This document shows, one piece after another, positions 1-8,830 of a stretch of DNA of 44,268 nucleotides. Positions within the stretch are counted from its first letter, which is position 1, and the number at the start of each line of letters is the position of its first letter. A program made the translations under genes and the position numbers. The stretch comes from Rhodospirillaceae bacterium. Lineage in GTDB: Bacteria > Pseudomonadota > Alphaproteobacteria > GCA-2731375. The stretch is from positions 1-44,268 of the forward strand of contig JABJKS010000063.1 in assembly GCA_018660265.1 (NCBI GenBank), written 5' to 3'. The notes under the pieces are model-generated. The model searched no databases. It had not been told where the DNA came from and saw only the letters and a program-made list of their open reading frames with translations.

Positions 1-664
1 CCCGACGCTTGCTGCCAAGGACCGATGCCGTACTGCCTGCATCTTCCGGATTGGCGGCAGCTGAATTAAGGTGGTCGCGCAAGCGCAGCAAGGGGGCCAG
101 AACAAAATGGCCAATGACCGCCATTGTCGCCAAAGTCACGAAACCCGTGATCAACAGAACCAAGCTTATAATTCGCCACAAAAAGGCTTTCAAATCGCCT
201 TCTATCCAATCGGCGCGAAGATTTGCCACGGTGTCGAAAGGCAGCTTAAGCGCCTTTCCCTCGTAGACGACAGCATATCGTTCACCATTCCGGCTGCGGC
301 TTTGTTTTTGCGCGCTGCTGGGTTTGAGAGCCGGTGCCTCGCCGAAAGTGCCGATTAACCTGCCGTCGGGCGCGTAAATTGCGCCGCCCGCAATTTCGGG
401 GGCCATCAACATTAAACGGCCCGCTGCGATGATATCGTCGGCACCATCGTGGTGGTCATTGCGCAGGCCGGCACCAACGACGGCACCGCCGACCTGGGCT
501 AGTCGAACCAATAGGTCGCGCTCATAATTACGATAAGACGGCACCAAAATGGCACCTTCGATAAGCAAAATGCTGCTCAACACCAGCAAAGCGACGTTGC
601 GGCACAGCCGGCAGGCCAGTACTTCCTTCAAATATTGAACGATCTCTCGGCGAAGCGATTCCAT
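1..664 (-). CDS. Membrane sensor protein with HAMP-like segment, N-terminal part (cut by window edge)
   Basis: The minus strand is open from an ATG at 664 to the window edge (221 codons, no stop). The protein starts with a short cytoplasmic stretch and a first membrane helix at about residues 20-40. About 105 polar residues follow, probably periplasmic, then a second long hydrophobic stretch at about residues 150-180. After this comes a HAMP-like start (LAPLLRLRDHL). Two helices around an extracytoplasmic sensor followed by HAMP is the architecture of histidine kinases, GGDEF/EAL proteins and membrane cyclases. The output domain lies outside the window, so the class cannot be decided. The upstream side is a long gene-free region, so this is probably the first gene of its transcript. 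Confidence 0.7.
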   Translation of the reverse strand, partial: MESLRREIVQYLKEVLACRLCRNVALLVLSSILLIEGAILVPSYRNYERDLLVRLAQVGGAVVGAGLRNDHHDGADDIIAAGRLMLMAPEIAGGAIYAPDGRLIGTFGEAPALKPSSAQKQSRSRNGERYAVVYEGKALKLPFDTVANLRADWIEGDLKAFLWRIISLVLLITGFVTLATMAVIGHFVLAPLLRLRDHLNSAAANPEDAGSTASVLGSKRR

Positions 665-1307
665 GCCGTCATACCCACGGGTTAGTGAATTAATCGGTTG
701 CCTCTCTGCCGGATCGGCAAACCGGAAACATCATCTATGGCTACATAATGCCAACTGGTTGATAATAAATAGTTACCGGAAACTGGGTCACGGCAAAATC
801 AAGTCTTAGTGTTTCACGAGTAGAGTTTGTTTGAGGTAGAGTATTCGAACAGTCTAATGCCGGGTTTCTTTAGGGCAACCAAGGCCGGTTCTTGCAATAT
901 CAGCGGCATGACTACGACAAATTGGCGATCAGTTGAGCGCCATCTGTAATTACCGCTTATAATAGAATTTTAAATTTAACTAACAATTATTTTGGCCGAA
1001 AAGTTCATCCAAGGACGAAAACCGCGCCGGTTTTTTCATAAGGTTTGTATTGCGCGATGACACGCGGTTAATATTGCCGGTTTTTAGGCCGCAGCAAGAT
1101 TGGCAGGATATGAAACATCTTGCCCATTGCTGACGAAGCTGCGAATTTGCAACACCCGTGATAGATTCGACACATTTTAGCCTCATAAGCTAGCCAACCA
1201 TCCTTGTCTGTGCTACGAAATTAGAGGATTCGTGTATGATCGCTGATTTCTATGGGTCGGGTTGAAATGGACTAGGAAATCCATGGAAACGTTTCACAAG
1301 ATATTCA

Positions 1308-1363
1308 GTTAAGACGTTTTGTTAAGGCTTTTTGTTAAGGCAATGGTTACGCCCCTAGGTTAA
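1308..1363. repeat. Iterated GTTA(A/C) motif at about 13-bp spacing
   Basis: GTTAAG begins at 1308, 1321 and 1334, exactly 13 bp apart. Related GTTAC and GTTAAA follow at 1346 and 1359. The first three units share the form GTTAAGRCNTTTT in part. The array lies about 70 bp upstream of the predicted mlaA promoter. The even spacing suggests a protein-binding array on DNA, but the binding protein cannot be named. Confidence 0.45.
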
Positions 1364-1433
1364 ACCGGTGTGGAACTAATAAGTTGGTTAGCCTGCGTGC
1401 CTGCGCATTAATGCATTGAAAGTATTGTTTAAC

Positions 1434-1461
1434 TTGATAGACATCGCTTTCAGGATAAAAT
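1434..1461 (+). promoter_or_regulatory. Predicted sigma-70 type promoter of mlaA
   Basis: A -35 box TTGATA (1434-1439) and a -10 box TAAAAT (1456-1461) are separated by 16 bp. Transcription would start near 1468. This places the ATG at 1462 upstream of the transcript start and favours the mlaA start at 1501. Confidence 0.5.
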
Positions 1462-1500
1462 TTGTACCTAAAATTCGCTGCCGTGAGGGACGAGTTGAAC

Positions 1501-2388
1501 ATGCGAGAGCAATTGATGACATTTCGCGCAAGAACATTGCGAGCGAATGCCAAAGTGATGGGGGCTAAATCGTCCTTGATCGCCGCCGCCGTTGTTGCAC
1601 TTGCGACTTTGGCAGGCTGTGCCACGCCACCGCCGGCAGGCGACAAGGAAGCGATGGCCGCATTCAATGATGCGAATGACCCGCTTGAACCCCTCAATCG
1701 TTATTTTTTCGAGGTTAATCGCGGCTTCGATCATTTACTGCTTCGCCCGATTTCTGAAATTTATCGCGGCGCACTACCTGATTTCGCCCGCAACTCTGTC
1801 CGAAGCTTTGTCAACAACCTGGAGACACCGGGAATTTTCGTACACGACGTCCTCCAAGGCGAACAGGACCGGGCGGCGGAAAGCTTTGCCCGATTTACCG
1901 GCAATACAGCCCTGGGCCCCCTTGGCCTAAATGATGTTGTCGCCGGCGATAATCCGAAAAATCCCGATGCGGGTATTCCGTTCCACAACGAAGATTTTGG
2001 CCAAACCCTTGCCGTTTGGGGCATGGCCCCGGGGCCCTATTTGATGGTGCCATTTGTAGGGCCGTCCAATGTGCGGGATGCATTTGGTTTAGCGGTAAAT
2101 TACTATATCAATCCAATAAATTATATTGTTCACGAGGACAAACGCTTCGCATTTTCCTTGGGGCGCACCATAGTTCGCGGTATTGATACCCGCTCTCGAA
2201 ATATTGAATCGTTTGATGAGATCGAACGCGGGGCAATCGATTTTTATGCCACGGTGCGAAGCCTGTATCGTCAATACCGTGCCTCGGAAATTGGCAACGG
2301 TCGTGGACCAGTGAACCCTCTACCGGAAATGTCCGAAGAATTAGAGGAAGACAACGACGCTGAGCGTGTCTCGTCAGCGATCAAATAG
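1501..2388 (+). CDS. mlaA: MlaA/VacJ family outer-membrane lipoprotein
   Basis: MlaA sits in the outer membrane and removes mislocalised phospholipids from the outer leaflet, handing them to periplasmic MlaC. After a hydrophobic stretch the sequence has a lipobox (LAGC), with the lipidated Cys at about residue 40 of this start. The family hallmark region follows: NDPLEPLNRYFFEVNRGFDH near the N-terminus and later GQTLAVWGMAPGPYLMVPFVGPSNVRD. The length of 296 residues is slightly longer than the E. coli protein, with an acidic C-terminal tail. I chose 1501 because GAGGG lies upstream and the predicted promoter rules out 1462. A later ATG at 1558 would give a more usual short signal peptide. 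mlaC follows 16 bp downstream, so the two are co-transcribed; mlaD, mlaE and mlaF are not in the window. Confidence 0.92.
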   Translation: MREQLMTFRARTLRANAKVMGAKSSLIAAAVVALATLAGCATPPPAGDKEAMAAFNDANDPLEPLNRYFFEVNRGFDHLLLRPISEIYRGALPDFARNSVRSFVNNLETPGIFVHDVLQGEQDRAAESFARFTGNTALGPLGLNDVVAGDNPKNPDAGIPFHNEDFGQTLAVWGMAPGPYLMVPFVGPSNVRDAFGLAVNYYINPINYIVHEDKRFAFSLGRTIVRGIDTRSRNIESFDEIERGAIDFYATVRSLYRQYRASEIGNGRGPVNPLPEMSEELEEDNDAERVSSAIK

Positions 2389-2404
2389 GCCTGGTTAAAC
2401 TTTC

Positions 2405-3061
2405 ATGGAACGCCGAGATGTCGTAAGCCTGCTTAGTCTGGCACTGGGTACATTCGGCGCGGCAGGGCCAATGCTGGCATCCGCGGCGTTGGCGAAATCT
2501 CAAGGTCGCGCGTTATTGCCTGGTGAGGCGAAGGCCCTGGTCAAATCCCTGGGTGATGCCGCAGTCGCCATGCTATCGGATAAGGGCTTATCGCGGTCTG
2601 AAAAAATCCGGCGCTTTCGCCATCTGCTAAACCAGAGTTTTGCAATGAAGGGCATAGCCCGCTTTGCGCTGGGGCGGTATTGGCGGCGGGCCAGCTTTCC
2701 CCAGCGTCGACGGTATCTGAAACTTTTCGAAGATTATATTGTCAATTCCTATGCCGCGCGCTTTGGCAACTATAGCGGCGAGATTTTCGTCATAGAGGAC
2801 GAAAAAATTGATGATCGCGGCTGGGCCACGGTCAGCACGCGCATTCAACGACCGGGCGGCGAGCCGGTCAAAGTGAACTGGCATCTGCGCGAACGGCTTG
2901 GTGCCGTCCTTATCGTCGATGTCGTGGTAGAGGGTATATCGATGTCCCTTACCCAGCGATCCGATTTCGCTGCTACAATTCATACCGCAGGCGGAGACAT
3001 CGATGCCTTCCTGGATATCCTTGAAGCTAAGGTCCGCAATGTAAAACAGGCAGCATCCTGA
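2405..3061 (+). CDS. mlaC: MlaC/Ttg2D family phospholipid-binding periplasmic protein
   Basis: MlaC shuttles phospholipid across the periplasm between MlaA and the inner-membrane MlaFEDB transporter. The protein is 218 residues with an N-terminal export signal. Its start has paired arginines (MERRDVVSLLSLALG), so either Sec or Tat export is possible. The mature part shows the typical helical front with FALGRYWRRAS and YLKLFEDYIVNSYAARF, then a curved sheet with GGEPVKVNWHLR and IVDVVVEGISM. It lies 16 bp after mlaA in the same direction. The ribosome binding site is weak, which suggests coupling to mlaA translation. Confidence 0.9.
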   Translation: MERRDVVSLLSLALGTFGAAGPMLASAALAKSQGRALLPGEAKALVKSLGDAAVAMLSDKGLSRSEKIRRFRHLLNQSFAMKGIARFALGRYWRRASFPQRRRYLKLFEDYIVNSYAARFGNYSGEIFVIEDEKIDDRGWATVSTRIQRPGGEPVKVNWHLRERLGAVLIVDVVVEGISMSLTQRSDFAATIHTAGGDIDAFLDILEAKVRNVKQAAS

Positions 3062-3090
3062 TTTGGAATGCCACCTGTCTTAATCTTCTT

Positions 3091-3193
3091 GAGCAATTCC
3101 GATCAAAAGAGAATCGCTTTGCGACTCTAAGTGATTGGAAATATTGCTCGATTCTTAAGAGTCTGAGCATTTCCTAGTCGGAAATGCTCTAGA
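3091..3193 (+). repeat. 103-bp palindromic dispersed repeat, copy 1
   Basis: This segment matches 43995-44097 in the opposite orientation at 93 of 103 positions by hand alignment without gaps. Its right end can fold as a hairpin (GAGCATTTCC against GGAAATGCTC) and its left half holds another short inverted repeat around GAATCGC/GCGACTC. It ends in TCTAGA. It lies in the convergent space between mlaC and petC and has no coding capacity. It resembles the small palindromic extragenic repeats that are frequent in alphaproteobacterial genomes. Confidence 0.85.
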
Positions 3194-3213
3194 AGCGCCT
3201 TAAGAACCGCCGT

Positions 3214-3236
3214 GGCATGTTTAAAAGATACATGCC
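3214..3236. terminator. Hairpin between convergent mlaC and petC
   Basis: A perfect 7-bp inverted repeat, GGCATGT (3214-3220) and ACATGCC (3230-3236), lies between two convergent operons. There is no T-run directly after it on either strand, so its role as an intrinsic terminator is uncertain. Confidence 0.35.
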
Positions 3237-3257
3237 CTAGGGGCACCTGATCGCGTC

Positions 3258-4034
3258 TCAGTGCATGTTGGCCCAAACCTTCCGTTTGACGCCGTATAGC
3301 ACCAGGGTCAGGATAATCAGATAGATGACCACCTTGACGCCCATGCGTTTGCGCGCCTCCAGCGTAGGCTCTGCCGCCCAGGCCAGGAAAGTAACCACAT
3401 CATGGGCTATCTGTTCCTTGGAGTTTTTGGTTCCATCCACATAATCCACCGCTTCGTCTTCAACGGGTGAGGCCATGGCGATTTGATGGCCGGGGAAATA
3501 TGGATTGTAATTCATCCCCTCCGCCACGGTTACACCCTCTGGCGCATCGCTATAGCCGGTCAGCAGGGAATAGAGGTAATTCTCCGCCCCGGGCCGAGCC
3601 TTCACCATAAGCGATAGATCAGGCGGCAAGGCCCCATTGTTAGAGGCCCGTGCGGCTTTTTCGTTATCAAAGGGCGAGGGCATATAATCAGACAGCTTGC
3701 CCGACCGTTCATACATTTCGCCGTCATTATTGGGGCCATCCATCACGGTATATTCAGCCGCAATGATTTTCGCCTGGTCCTCGCTTAATCCGATCTCCAC
3801 CAAATTCCGGAAGGCGATGTATTTCAGGCCATGACAACCGCTGCAGACGTCTCGATAGACCTGCAGGCCCCGCTGCGCAGCGGCACGGTCAAAGGTACCG
3901 AACGGGCCGCCATGGTTCCATTTAACTTCTTTCAGCGGCTCTCCACCACCACCAGACGCAAGAGCTGGCGATGAGATCAACAAGGGCGAGACAAGGGCGG
4001 TCGCGAGGACCGCTACAAATGATAAAATACGCAT
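3258..4034 (-). CDS. petC: Cytochrome c1 of the bc1 complex
   Basis: Cytochrome c1 takes electrons from the Rieske centre and passes them to soluble or membrane cytochrome c. The 258-residue protein starts with a Sec signal peptide (cleavage after about residue 26, ALA-S). The haem-binding motif CSGCH sits at about residue 65, and a likely sixth-ligand Met lies in the segment QIAMASPVED. A single C-terminal membrane anchor precedes the positively charged end. Its ATG overlaps the petB stop by one base (TGATG), which means translational coupling. It is the last gene of the petA-petB-petC operon. Confidence 0.96.
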   Translation of the reverse strand: MRILSFVAVLATALVSPLLISSPALASGGGGEPLKEVKWNHGGPFGTFDRAAAQRGLQVYRDVCSGCHGLKYIAFRNLVEIGLSEDQAKIIAAEYTVMDGPNNDGEMYERSGKLSDYMPSPFDNEKAARASNNGALPPDLSLMVKARPGAENYLYSLLTGYSDAPEGVTVAEGMNYNPYFPGHQIAMASPVEDEAVDYVDGTKNSKEQIAHDVVTFLAWAAEPTLEARKRMGVKVVIYLIILTLVLYGVKRKVWANMH

Positions 4035-5311
4035 CAGCCCCGATCCTCCGACTTAGCCGCAGCACCATCCGGTGCACCGCCGCTACTGCCACCACTACTT
4101 TCTAAAACAGCCGTGGCAATGGATTCCGGCAGCTTCTTAGGCCGTTCGAACCAGCCAATGAACGGCAATACCAGGAAGAACGCGAAATACAACGCCGTCG
4201 CCAGACGACCGCCGACTATGAAAATCCCTTCCGGCGGTTTTCCGCCGATATAACCCAGCACCAGGCAATCGATGAAGAAGGCCCAGAACAACATCTTATA
4301 GACAGGACGGAACCGCGCACTACGCACCTTGGAAGTATCCAACCAGGGCAATACAAAGAGGATTAGCAAAGACCCGAACATGGCGACAACGCCGAACAAC
4401 TTATCCGGGATAGCCCGCAGAATGGCGTAGAAAGGCAGGAAGTACCATTCCGGCACAATGTGGGCCGGGGTCACCAAAGGATTTGCCGGTATATAGTTGT
4501 CCGGATGGCCCATGTAATTGGGGGCGAAGAACAGCACGATGGCAAAAATAGTGCCGAAAACGCCCATGCCGTAAAGATCCTTCGCCGTGTAATACGGATG
4601 GAAGGGAATGGTGTCCTGTGGACCTTTGATGTCGATGCCCAGGGGATTATTCGATTTGCGATGATGCAGGGCCCAAAGATGGACAAAAACCACTGCGAAA
4701 ATCACAAACGGCAGTAGATAATGCAGGCTGTAGAAGCGGTTCAACGTCGGCTGATCGACCGAGAAGCCACCCCACAGCCAGGTCACAATCCCCTCACCCA
4801 CAATTGGTACGGCAGAGAACAAATTGGTGATCACCGTCGCGCCCCAAAAGCTCATCTGCCCCCAGGGCAGCACATAACCCATGAAGGCCGTGGCCATCAT
4901 CAGAATGAAGATGATAATGCCCATCCACCACAGGATTTCCCGAGGTGCCTTGTATGAACCATAATAAAGGCCGCGCAAAATATGGATATAGACAACGATA
5001 AAGAACATTGAGGCACCGTTGGCATGCATATAACGCAGCAACCAGCCATAGTTCACATCACGCATGATGTGTTCGGTGGAGGCAAAGGCCAAATCCGCAT
5101 GGGGCGTATAATGCATGGCCAATATGATGCCGGTAACAATTTGCACCACCAACATGATCCCGGCCAGGGAGCCCATGTTCCACCAATAGTTCAGATTTTT
5201 TGGAGTGGGATAAACCACCACGGCATCGTTGACGAAACTGAAAATCGGCAGCCGATATTCAATCCATTTTACGATGGCATTGTTTGTTTGAAAGCTTGAT
5301 TCGCCTGACAT
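4034..5311 (-). CDS. petB: Cytochrome b of the bc1 complex
   Basis: Cytochrome b carries the two b haems and the quinol oxidation and quinone reduction sites. The 425-residue protein has the expected eight membrane helices. It also has the signature [19 protein letters not shown] and the quinol-oxidation loop PEWYFLP. The His pairs that ligate haem are visible as MHYTPH and RYMHANGAS in the first half, and SLHYLLPF and HLWALHH in the second. The C-terminal tail after about residue 400 is rich in Gly, Ser and Ala and varies in the family. It lies 9 bp after petA in the same operon. Confidence 0.97.
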   Translation of the reverse strand: MSGESSFQTNNAIVKWIEYRLPIFSFVNDAVVVYPTPKNLNYWWNMGSLAGIMLVVQIVTGIILAMHYTPHADLAFASTEHIMRDVNYGWLLRYMHANGASMFFIVVYIHILRGLYYGSYKAPREILWWMGIIIFILMMATAFMGYVLPWGQMSFWGATVITNLFSAVPIVGEGIVTWLWGGFSVDQPTLNRFYSLHYLLPFVIFAVVFVHLWALHHRKSNNPLGIDIKGPQDTIPFHPYYTAKDLYGMGVFGTIFAIVLFFAPNYMGHPDNYIPANPLVTPAHIVPEWYFLPFYAILRAIPDKLFGVVAMFGSLLILFVLPWLDTSKVRSARFRPVYKMLFWAFFIDCLVLGYIGGKPPEGIFIVGGRLATALYFAFFLVLPFIGWFERPKKLPESIATAVLESSGGSSGGAPDGAAAKSEDRG

Positions 5312-5320
5312 GTCTACCCC

Positions 5321-5848
5321 CTAGCCGATCTTGATATTGTTATCGTCGAGGAAGACATAGTCCGGCACCGGCAGATTAAGCGGCGCAGGACCCTTGCGAA
5401 TGCGTCCCGAGGTATCGTAGTGGGAGCCGTGGCAGGGACAGAACCAACCGTCAAATTCCCCTTGCTGGCCCAATGGTACGCAACCCAGATGCGTACACAC
5501 ACCCACCAGGATCAGCCATTCTGGCTTTTCCACCCGAGCTTCGTCGCTTTCAGGATCAGGCAGATCGCTCATGGGAACGGCCTCGGCTTCGGAGATTTCC
5601 GCCGCTGTGCGATGCCGGACAAAAACCGGTTTGCCGCGCCAGCTGACTGTAATGGACTGCCCGACTTCGATACCGGACAAATCAACCTCGATCGAGGAAA
5701 GCGCCAAAACATCCTGAGACGGGTTCATCGCATCAACCAAAGGCCAGACAAAGCCTGCCGCACCAACGACACCAAGGCCGCCAGCCGCTACATAAAGGAA
5801 ATCCCGGCGGCCGGGATCATGCCCGTCTCCGCCTGTACTATCCGCCAT
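5321..5848 (-). CDS. petA: Rieske iron-sulfur subunit of the bc1 complex
   Basis: The Rieske protein moves electrons from quinol to cytochrome c1 with a 2Fe-2S cluster. The cluster motifs are both present: CTHLGC and CPCHGSHYD, giving two Cys and two His ligands. The N-terminus has a twin-arginine pattern ([12 protein letters not shown]) followed by the membrane anchor, as expected for a Tat-exported, anchored subunit. The length of 175 residues is normal. It is the first gene of petABC; AAGGTGA upstream of the start serves as ribosome binding site. The promoter must lie in the 280-bp divergent gap shared with trmL. Confidence 0.97.
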   Translation of the reverse strand: MADSTGGDGHDPGRRDFLYVAAGGLGVVGAAGFVWPLVDAMNPSQDVLALSSIEVDLSGIEVGQSITVSWRGKPVFVRHRTAAEISEAEAVPMSDLPDPESDEARVEKPEWLILVGVCTHLGCVPLGQQGEFDGWFCPCHGSHYDTSGRIRKGPAPLNLPVPDYVFLDDNNIKIG

Positions 5849-6129
5849 GGTTTGATCACCTTATTTTGAAAATACTGGGAGAATTACAAGTCCCTGTTTG
5901 TCATGCTCGTGCGCATTTGTCCAGTCATGGGCGCTATGAAAAGCGCAGTTTGATCCTACCTGTGACATTTCGGACCGGGGCACTGGTGGGGTACTGGGCG
6001 AAGCGCATGTTTACATTATAAATGCTCCAAATTTTCAAATAAGGACAATTGAACCAATTACTTGGCTCACAATACCGATTCCGGTTAATTGAAAATTGCT
6101 CCAGCGGAAGTAATCGGCGATGCTGCGTT

Positions 6130-6609
6130 ATGCGACTTGCCCTTTATCAACCAGATATCCCCCAGAATACCGGTACCATTGTGCGCCTTTGTGCCTGCCT
6201 TGGGGTGCCCCTGGATATTATTGAGCCCTGCGGCTTTACCTTTACGGAAAAGCAACTGCGCCGGGCTGCGATGGACTATGCGGAACGGGCGGAACTGCGA
6301 CGGCATATTTCCTGGGAAGATTTCAAACCGGCCGTCAAGGGCCGGCTGATCCTGGCCAGTACAAAAGCGGCCATCGCTTATACGGAATTTTCTTTCCAGG
6401 CCGATGACACCATACTATTGGGGCAGGAACAGGCCGGCGTGCCGAACGAGGTGCATAATCATGCGGATGCGCGGCTGACGATACCCATGCAGGGCGATGC
6501 GCGATCATTGAATATTGCCGTTGCCGGTGCGATGGTTTTAGGTGAGGCTTTGCGTCAGACAGGCGGTTTTGCCACCACCGATTTAGACGCTTCAGACGAT
6601 TTAGAATGA
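6130..6609 (+). CDS. trmL: tRNA (cytidine(34)-2'-O)-methyltransferase TrmL
   Basis: TrmL methylates the 2'-OH of the wobble nucleotide in tRNA-Leu isoacceptors. The protein is a small SPOUT methyltransferase of 159 residues. It starts with MRLALYQPDIPQNTGTIVRL and has the knotted C-terminal half with LLGQEQAGVP and RSLNIAVAGAMVLGEALRQ. I start at 6130 because the family begins directly at this strand; the upstream frame to 6049 adds 27 residues without similarity. The stop lies about 15 bp before the next gene, which is probably co-transcribed. Confidence 0.93.
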   Translation: MRLALYQPDIPQNTGTIVRLCACLGVPLDIIEPCGFTFTEKQLRRAAMDYAERAELRRHISWEDFKPAVKGRLILASTKAAIAYTEFSFQADDTILLGQEQAGVPNEVHNHADARLTIPMQGDARSLNIAVAGAMVLGEALRQTGGFATTDLDASDDLE

Positions 6610-6623
6610 TAGGAGGGTTGGCC

Positions 6624-7202
6624 ATGATGCGAGCAATGGTGCGAGCAATGACGGGGCGTATATTACGCCGCTGTATAATATGGTGTGCTGTAATGCTGCT
6701 GTGGTCAGGTAGCGGTGCCAACGCCGCTGATCTGAATATCGCGGCTTTTCAAGGGGTTTGGCGGGGCAACGCGGTTTCGGAAAGCGATATCAGCGTCAAC
6801 TTCCAACTGACCAGCCGGGATATCGATGTCACCGTACGCAGTGACAGCAGCGGCGGTTTTACGATTGTCTGGAACACAGTGCAGCGGCAAAAGGGCGATC
6901 CTAACAACCCACGGGAAAAGTTGAAATCGACAGAGATGCAATTCGCCTCCCAGCGCCCCGGCGTTTGGCGCGGTATGTCGAACGGCGATCCTCTGAACGG
7001 TGCCAAGCCTTATGCCTGGGCCTATCTCAAGGATCGCAGTCTGAATATCATCACCTTGCAGATTTATGCCGATGGCCGCCATGAAACCCAGACCTATCGC
7101 CGAACCCTTTCGGGCACCGGTATGGTTCTAGATTTCATCCGAAATGTGGATGGGGAGCAAGTACGCCGAGCCAGCGGTCGCCTCATCAAGGTGGAAAACT
7201 GA
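6624..7202 (+). CDS. Exported protein of unknown function
   Basis: A 192-residue protein with a signal peptide: Arg-rich start, hydrophobic core around residues 15-28, and a cleavage-like site at ANA-A. The mature part looks like a small beta-rich domain, with many alternating polar and hydrophobic strands and Trp residues (FQGVWRGNAVSES, PGVWRGMSNGDP). I do not recognise a family with certainty. The start at 6624 is chosen because AGGAGGG stands 6 bp before it; the frame is also open from 6606. Lying between trmL and a HAD gene, it is probably an operon member whose job cannot be read from context. Confidence 0.75.
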   Translation: MMRAMVRAMTGRILRRCIIWCAVMLLWSGSGANAADLNIAAFQGVWRGNAVSESDISVNFQLTSRDIDVTVRSDSSGGFTIVWNTVQRQKGDPNNPREKLKSTEMQFASQRPGVWRGMSNGDPLNGAKPYAWAYLKDRSLNIITLQIYADGRHETQTYRRTLSGTGMVLDFIRNVDGEQVRRASGRLIKVEN

Positions 7203-7204
7203 TT

Positions 7205-7822
7205 GTGAGCCGCAAAGTCACCTTGGATACGATTGTATTTGATTTGGGCGGCGTTCTGATTGATTGGAGCCCGTATCATCTGTATCGCAAACTGTTCGAC
7301 AACGATGCAGACATCGCCAGTTTCCTTGAGGAAATCGACCTATACAATTGGCTGCGCGGCGTTGACGCGGACAAATCGTTCCAGCGCGGGGTGGAAGAAT
7401 TGTCGGCCTGCCTGCCCCACCACGCCGACATGATTGAAGCTTATTGGCACCGCTGGGCCGAGACATTGAACGGCACCCTGGACGACAGCCTGGCGATCGT
7501 CACTGAGTTGAAGGCGCAGGGCCGACCACTGTATGTCATTTCCAACTGGTCGTCTGAAACCTGGCATCATGCCACTGAACGCTTTGATTTTCTTGATATA
7601 TTTGACGGCATGGTGATCTCCGGCCTGGAAGGCATCGCCAAGCCGGAACCGGATATTTTCCACCTGGCCTGTGAACGTTTCGATATTCTGCCCGGGCAAG
7701 CGGTATTTATTGATGACAGGGCGGAAAATGTGGAAAGCGCCCGCAGGGTGGGCTTTCATGGCGTCCACTTCACCGACGCGGTGACTTTGCGACAAGACCT
7801 GGTCGCGCTGGAGATTTTGTGA
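7205..7822 (+). CDS. HAD family hydrolase (subfamily IA, haloacid dehalogenase/phosphatase type)
   Basis: HAD enzymes hydrolyse phosphate esters or C-Cl bonds through an Asp nucleophile. Motif I is FDLGGVLIDW near residue 12, with the first Asp as nucleophile. Motif II is SNWS, motif III is the Lys in KPEPDIF, and motif IV is FIDDRAENV. FDLGGVLIDW and the alpha-helical cap are typical of the YihX/epoxide-hydrolase-like group. The length of 205 residues is normal. It begins with GTG 2 bp after the previous stop and its own stop overlaps the next ATG (TGATG), so it is translationally coupled. The substrate is unknown. Confidence 0.88.
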   Translation: MSRKVTLDTIVFDLGGVLIDWSPYHLYRKLFDNDADIASFLEEIDLYNWLRGVDADKSFQRGVEELSACLPHHADMIEAYWHRWAETLNGTLDDSLAIVTELKAQGRPLYVISNWSSETWHHATERFDFLDIFDGMVISGLEGIAKPEPDIFHLACERFDILPGQAVFIDDRAENVESARRVGFHGVHFTDAVTLRQDLVALEIL

Positions 7823-8703
7823 TGAAACCAACTATCGGATTTATCGGCCTGGGCCTTATGGGACAGGCCTTTACCCAGCGCCTTTGCAGCCTTGACTATA
7901 CGGTCGTTGGCTATGATCTGGTGGCGGAAAAATTGGCCGCCGCCGCCGAACATGGCGTGGTGCCGGCCGCGACACCCGCCGACCTGACCGCCCGGGCTGA
8001 TCTGGTGTTGCTGTGTGTGACCTCGACTGATGCGGTGCAGCAGGTGGTCTTTGGCACCAACGGCGTGGCGGAAGCCGGCAGCAGCGAAAAATTACTGGTG
8101 GATCATTCCACATCCATTGTTCAGGCAACCCAGGACATGGCGCTGGCGTTGAAAGACCGGACCGGGATGGGCTGGATCGATGCCCCCGTTTCAGGCGGCC
8201 CGCCGGCAGCACTGACGGGCAGTCTGGCGATTATGGCCGGTGGGGCGGAGCCGGATATCGCCCAAGCCTTGCCCGTGATGGCCGATCTTGCCGCACAATT
8301 CACCCACATGGGTGCCGTAGGGGCCGGCCAGGTGACCAAGATGATTAATCAGGTCCTGGTTCTGAATAATTACGCCGTTCTGGCAAAGGCGTTGGCATTG
8401 GCGGAAGCAGGCGGCATCGACGCGGCAAAGATCCCCGAGGCATTGGGGGCGGGACATGCGGGTAGTTCCATGTTGACAGCCATATATCCGCGCATGCTGG
8501 CCCGCGACTTCGCGCCCGCTGGATTTGCCCGGCAGGTCCTGAAGGATTTGGACATGGTCCATGATCTGGCCAAATCCCTTGCCGTGCCCACACCCATGTC
8601 CAGCCAAACTGCCAGCCTGTATCGCATCCTCAATTCCAAAGGTCATGGAGAATTGGACGGCATCGCCGTGTTAAAGTTGTTTGACAAAAACGACAGTATT
8701 TAG
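7822..8703 (+). CDS. NAD(P)-dependent beta-hydroxyacid dehydrogenase (3-hydroxyisobutyrate dehydrogenase family)
   Basis: The family oxidises beta-hydroxyacids such as 3-hydroxyisobutyrate or tartronate semialdehyde, or reduces the reverse substrates. The N-terminal dinucleotide motif is GFIGLGLMG, a Rossmann domain runs to about residue 165, and the substrate motif DAPVSGGPPAALTG is at about 115-130. The catalytic Lys is in GAGQVTKMINQ at about residue 170, and a helical C-terminal domain follows. The length of 293 residues is standard. It overlaps the HAD stop by one base, so the two are translated together. The exact substrate cannot be told from sequence. Confidence 0.9.
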   Translation: MKPTIGFIGLGLMGQAFTQRLCSLDYTVVGYDLVAEKLAAAAEHGVVPAATPADLTARADLVLLCVTSTDAVQQVVFGTNGVAEAGSSEKLLVDHSTSIVQATQDMALALKDRTGMGWIDAPVSGGPPAALTGSLAIMAGGAEPDIAQALPVMADLAAQFTHMGAVGAGQVTKMINQVLVLNNYAVLAKALALAEAGGIDAAKIPEALGAGHAGSSMLTAIYPRMLARDFAPAGFARQVLKDLDMVHDLAKSLAVPTPMSSQTASLYRILNSKGHGELDGIAVLKLFDKNDSI

Positions 8704-8765
8704 ACTCCACAGTATCCATGCATAACCCGTTATGCGATTAATTATAATTTTTTAACTACTTTTAT

Positions 8766-8794
8766 TTGCAAACATAGTCCCGCGCGTTTATAGT
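8766..8794 (+). promoter_or_regulatory. Predicted promoter of the methyltransferase gene
   Basis: A -35 box TTGCAA (8766-8771) and a -10 box TATAGT (8789-8794) are 17 bp apart in a short AT-rich gap. Transcription would start near 8801, about 30 bp before the ATG at 8831. Confidence 0.5.
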
Positions 8795-8830
8795 TGAGAA
8801 GCCGCATCAACCTTAACGCGAGGTTTTCCT

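Larger units (their letters stand above)
665..1500. other. AT-rich gene-free region between the sensor gene and mlaA
   Basis: About 835 bases without a convincing gene. The composition is visibly richer in A and T than the flanking genes. The short frames here have no start with a ribosome binding site and no recognisable protein. It holds the divergent promoters, a 13-bp iterated motif at 1308-1363 and the likely mlaA promoter at 1434-1461. I see no tRNA or known small RNA. Confidence 0.6.

Noticed and set aside
980-1186. 68-codon minus-strand frame in the AT-rich gap
   Set aside because: No ribosome binding site, no membrane or domain pattern, and composition like its non-coding surroundings.
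1309-1338. Possible CtrA boxes (TTAA pairs) upstream of mlaA
   Set aside because: CtrA sites have TTAA-N7-TTAA; here the spacing is N9, so the array is reported only as an unnamed iterated motif.
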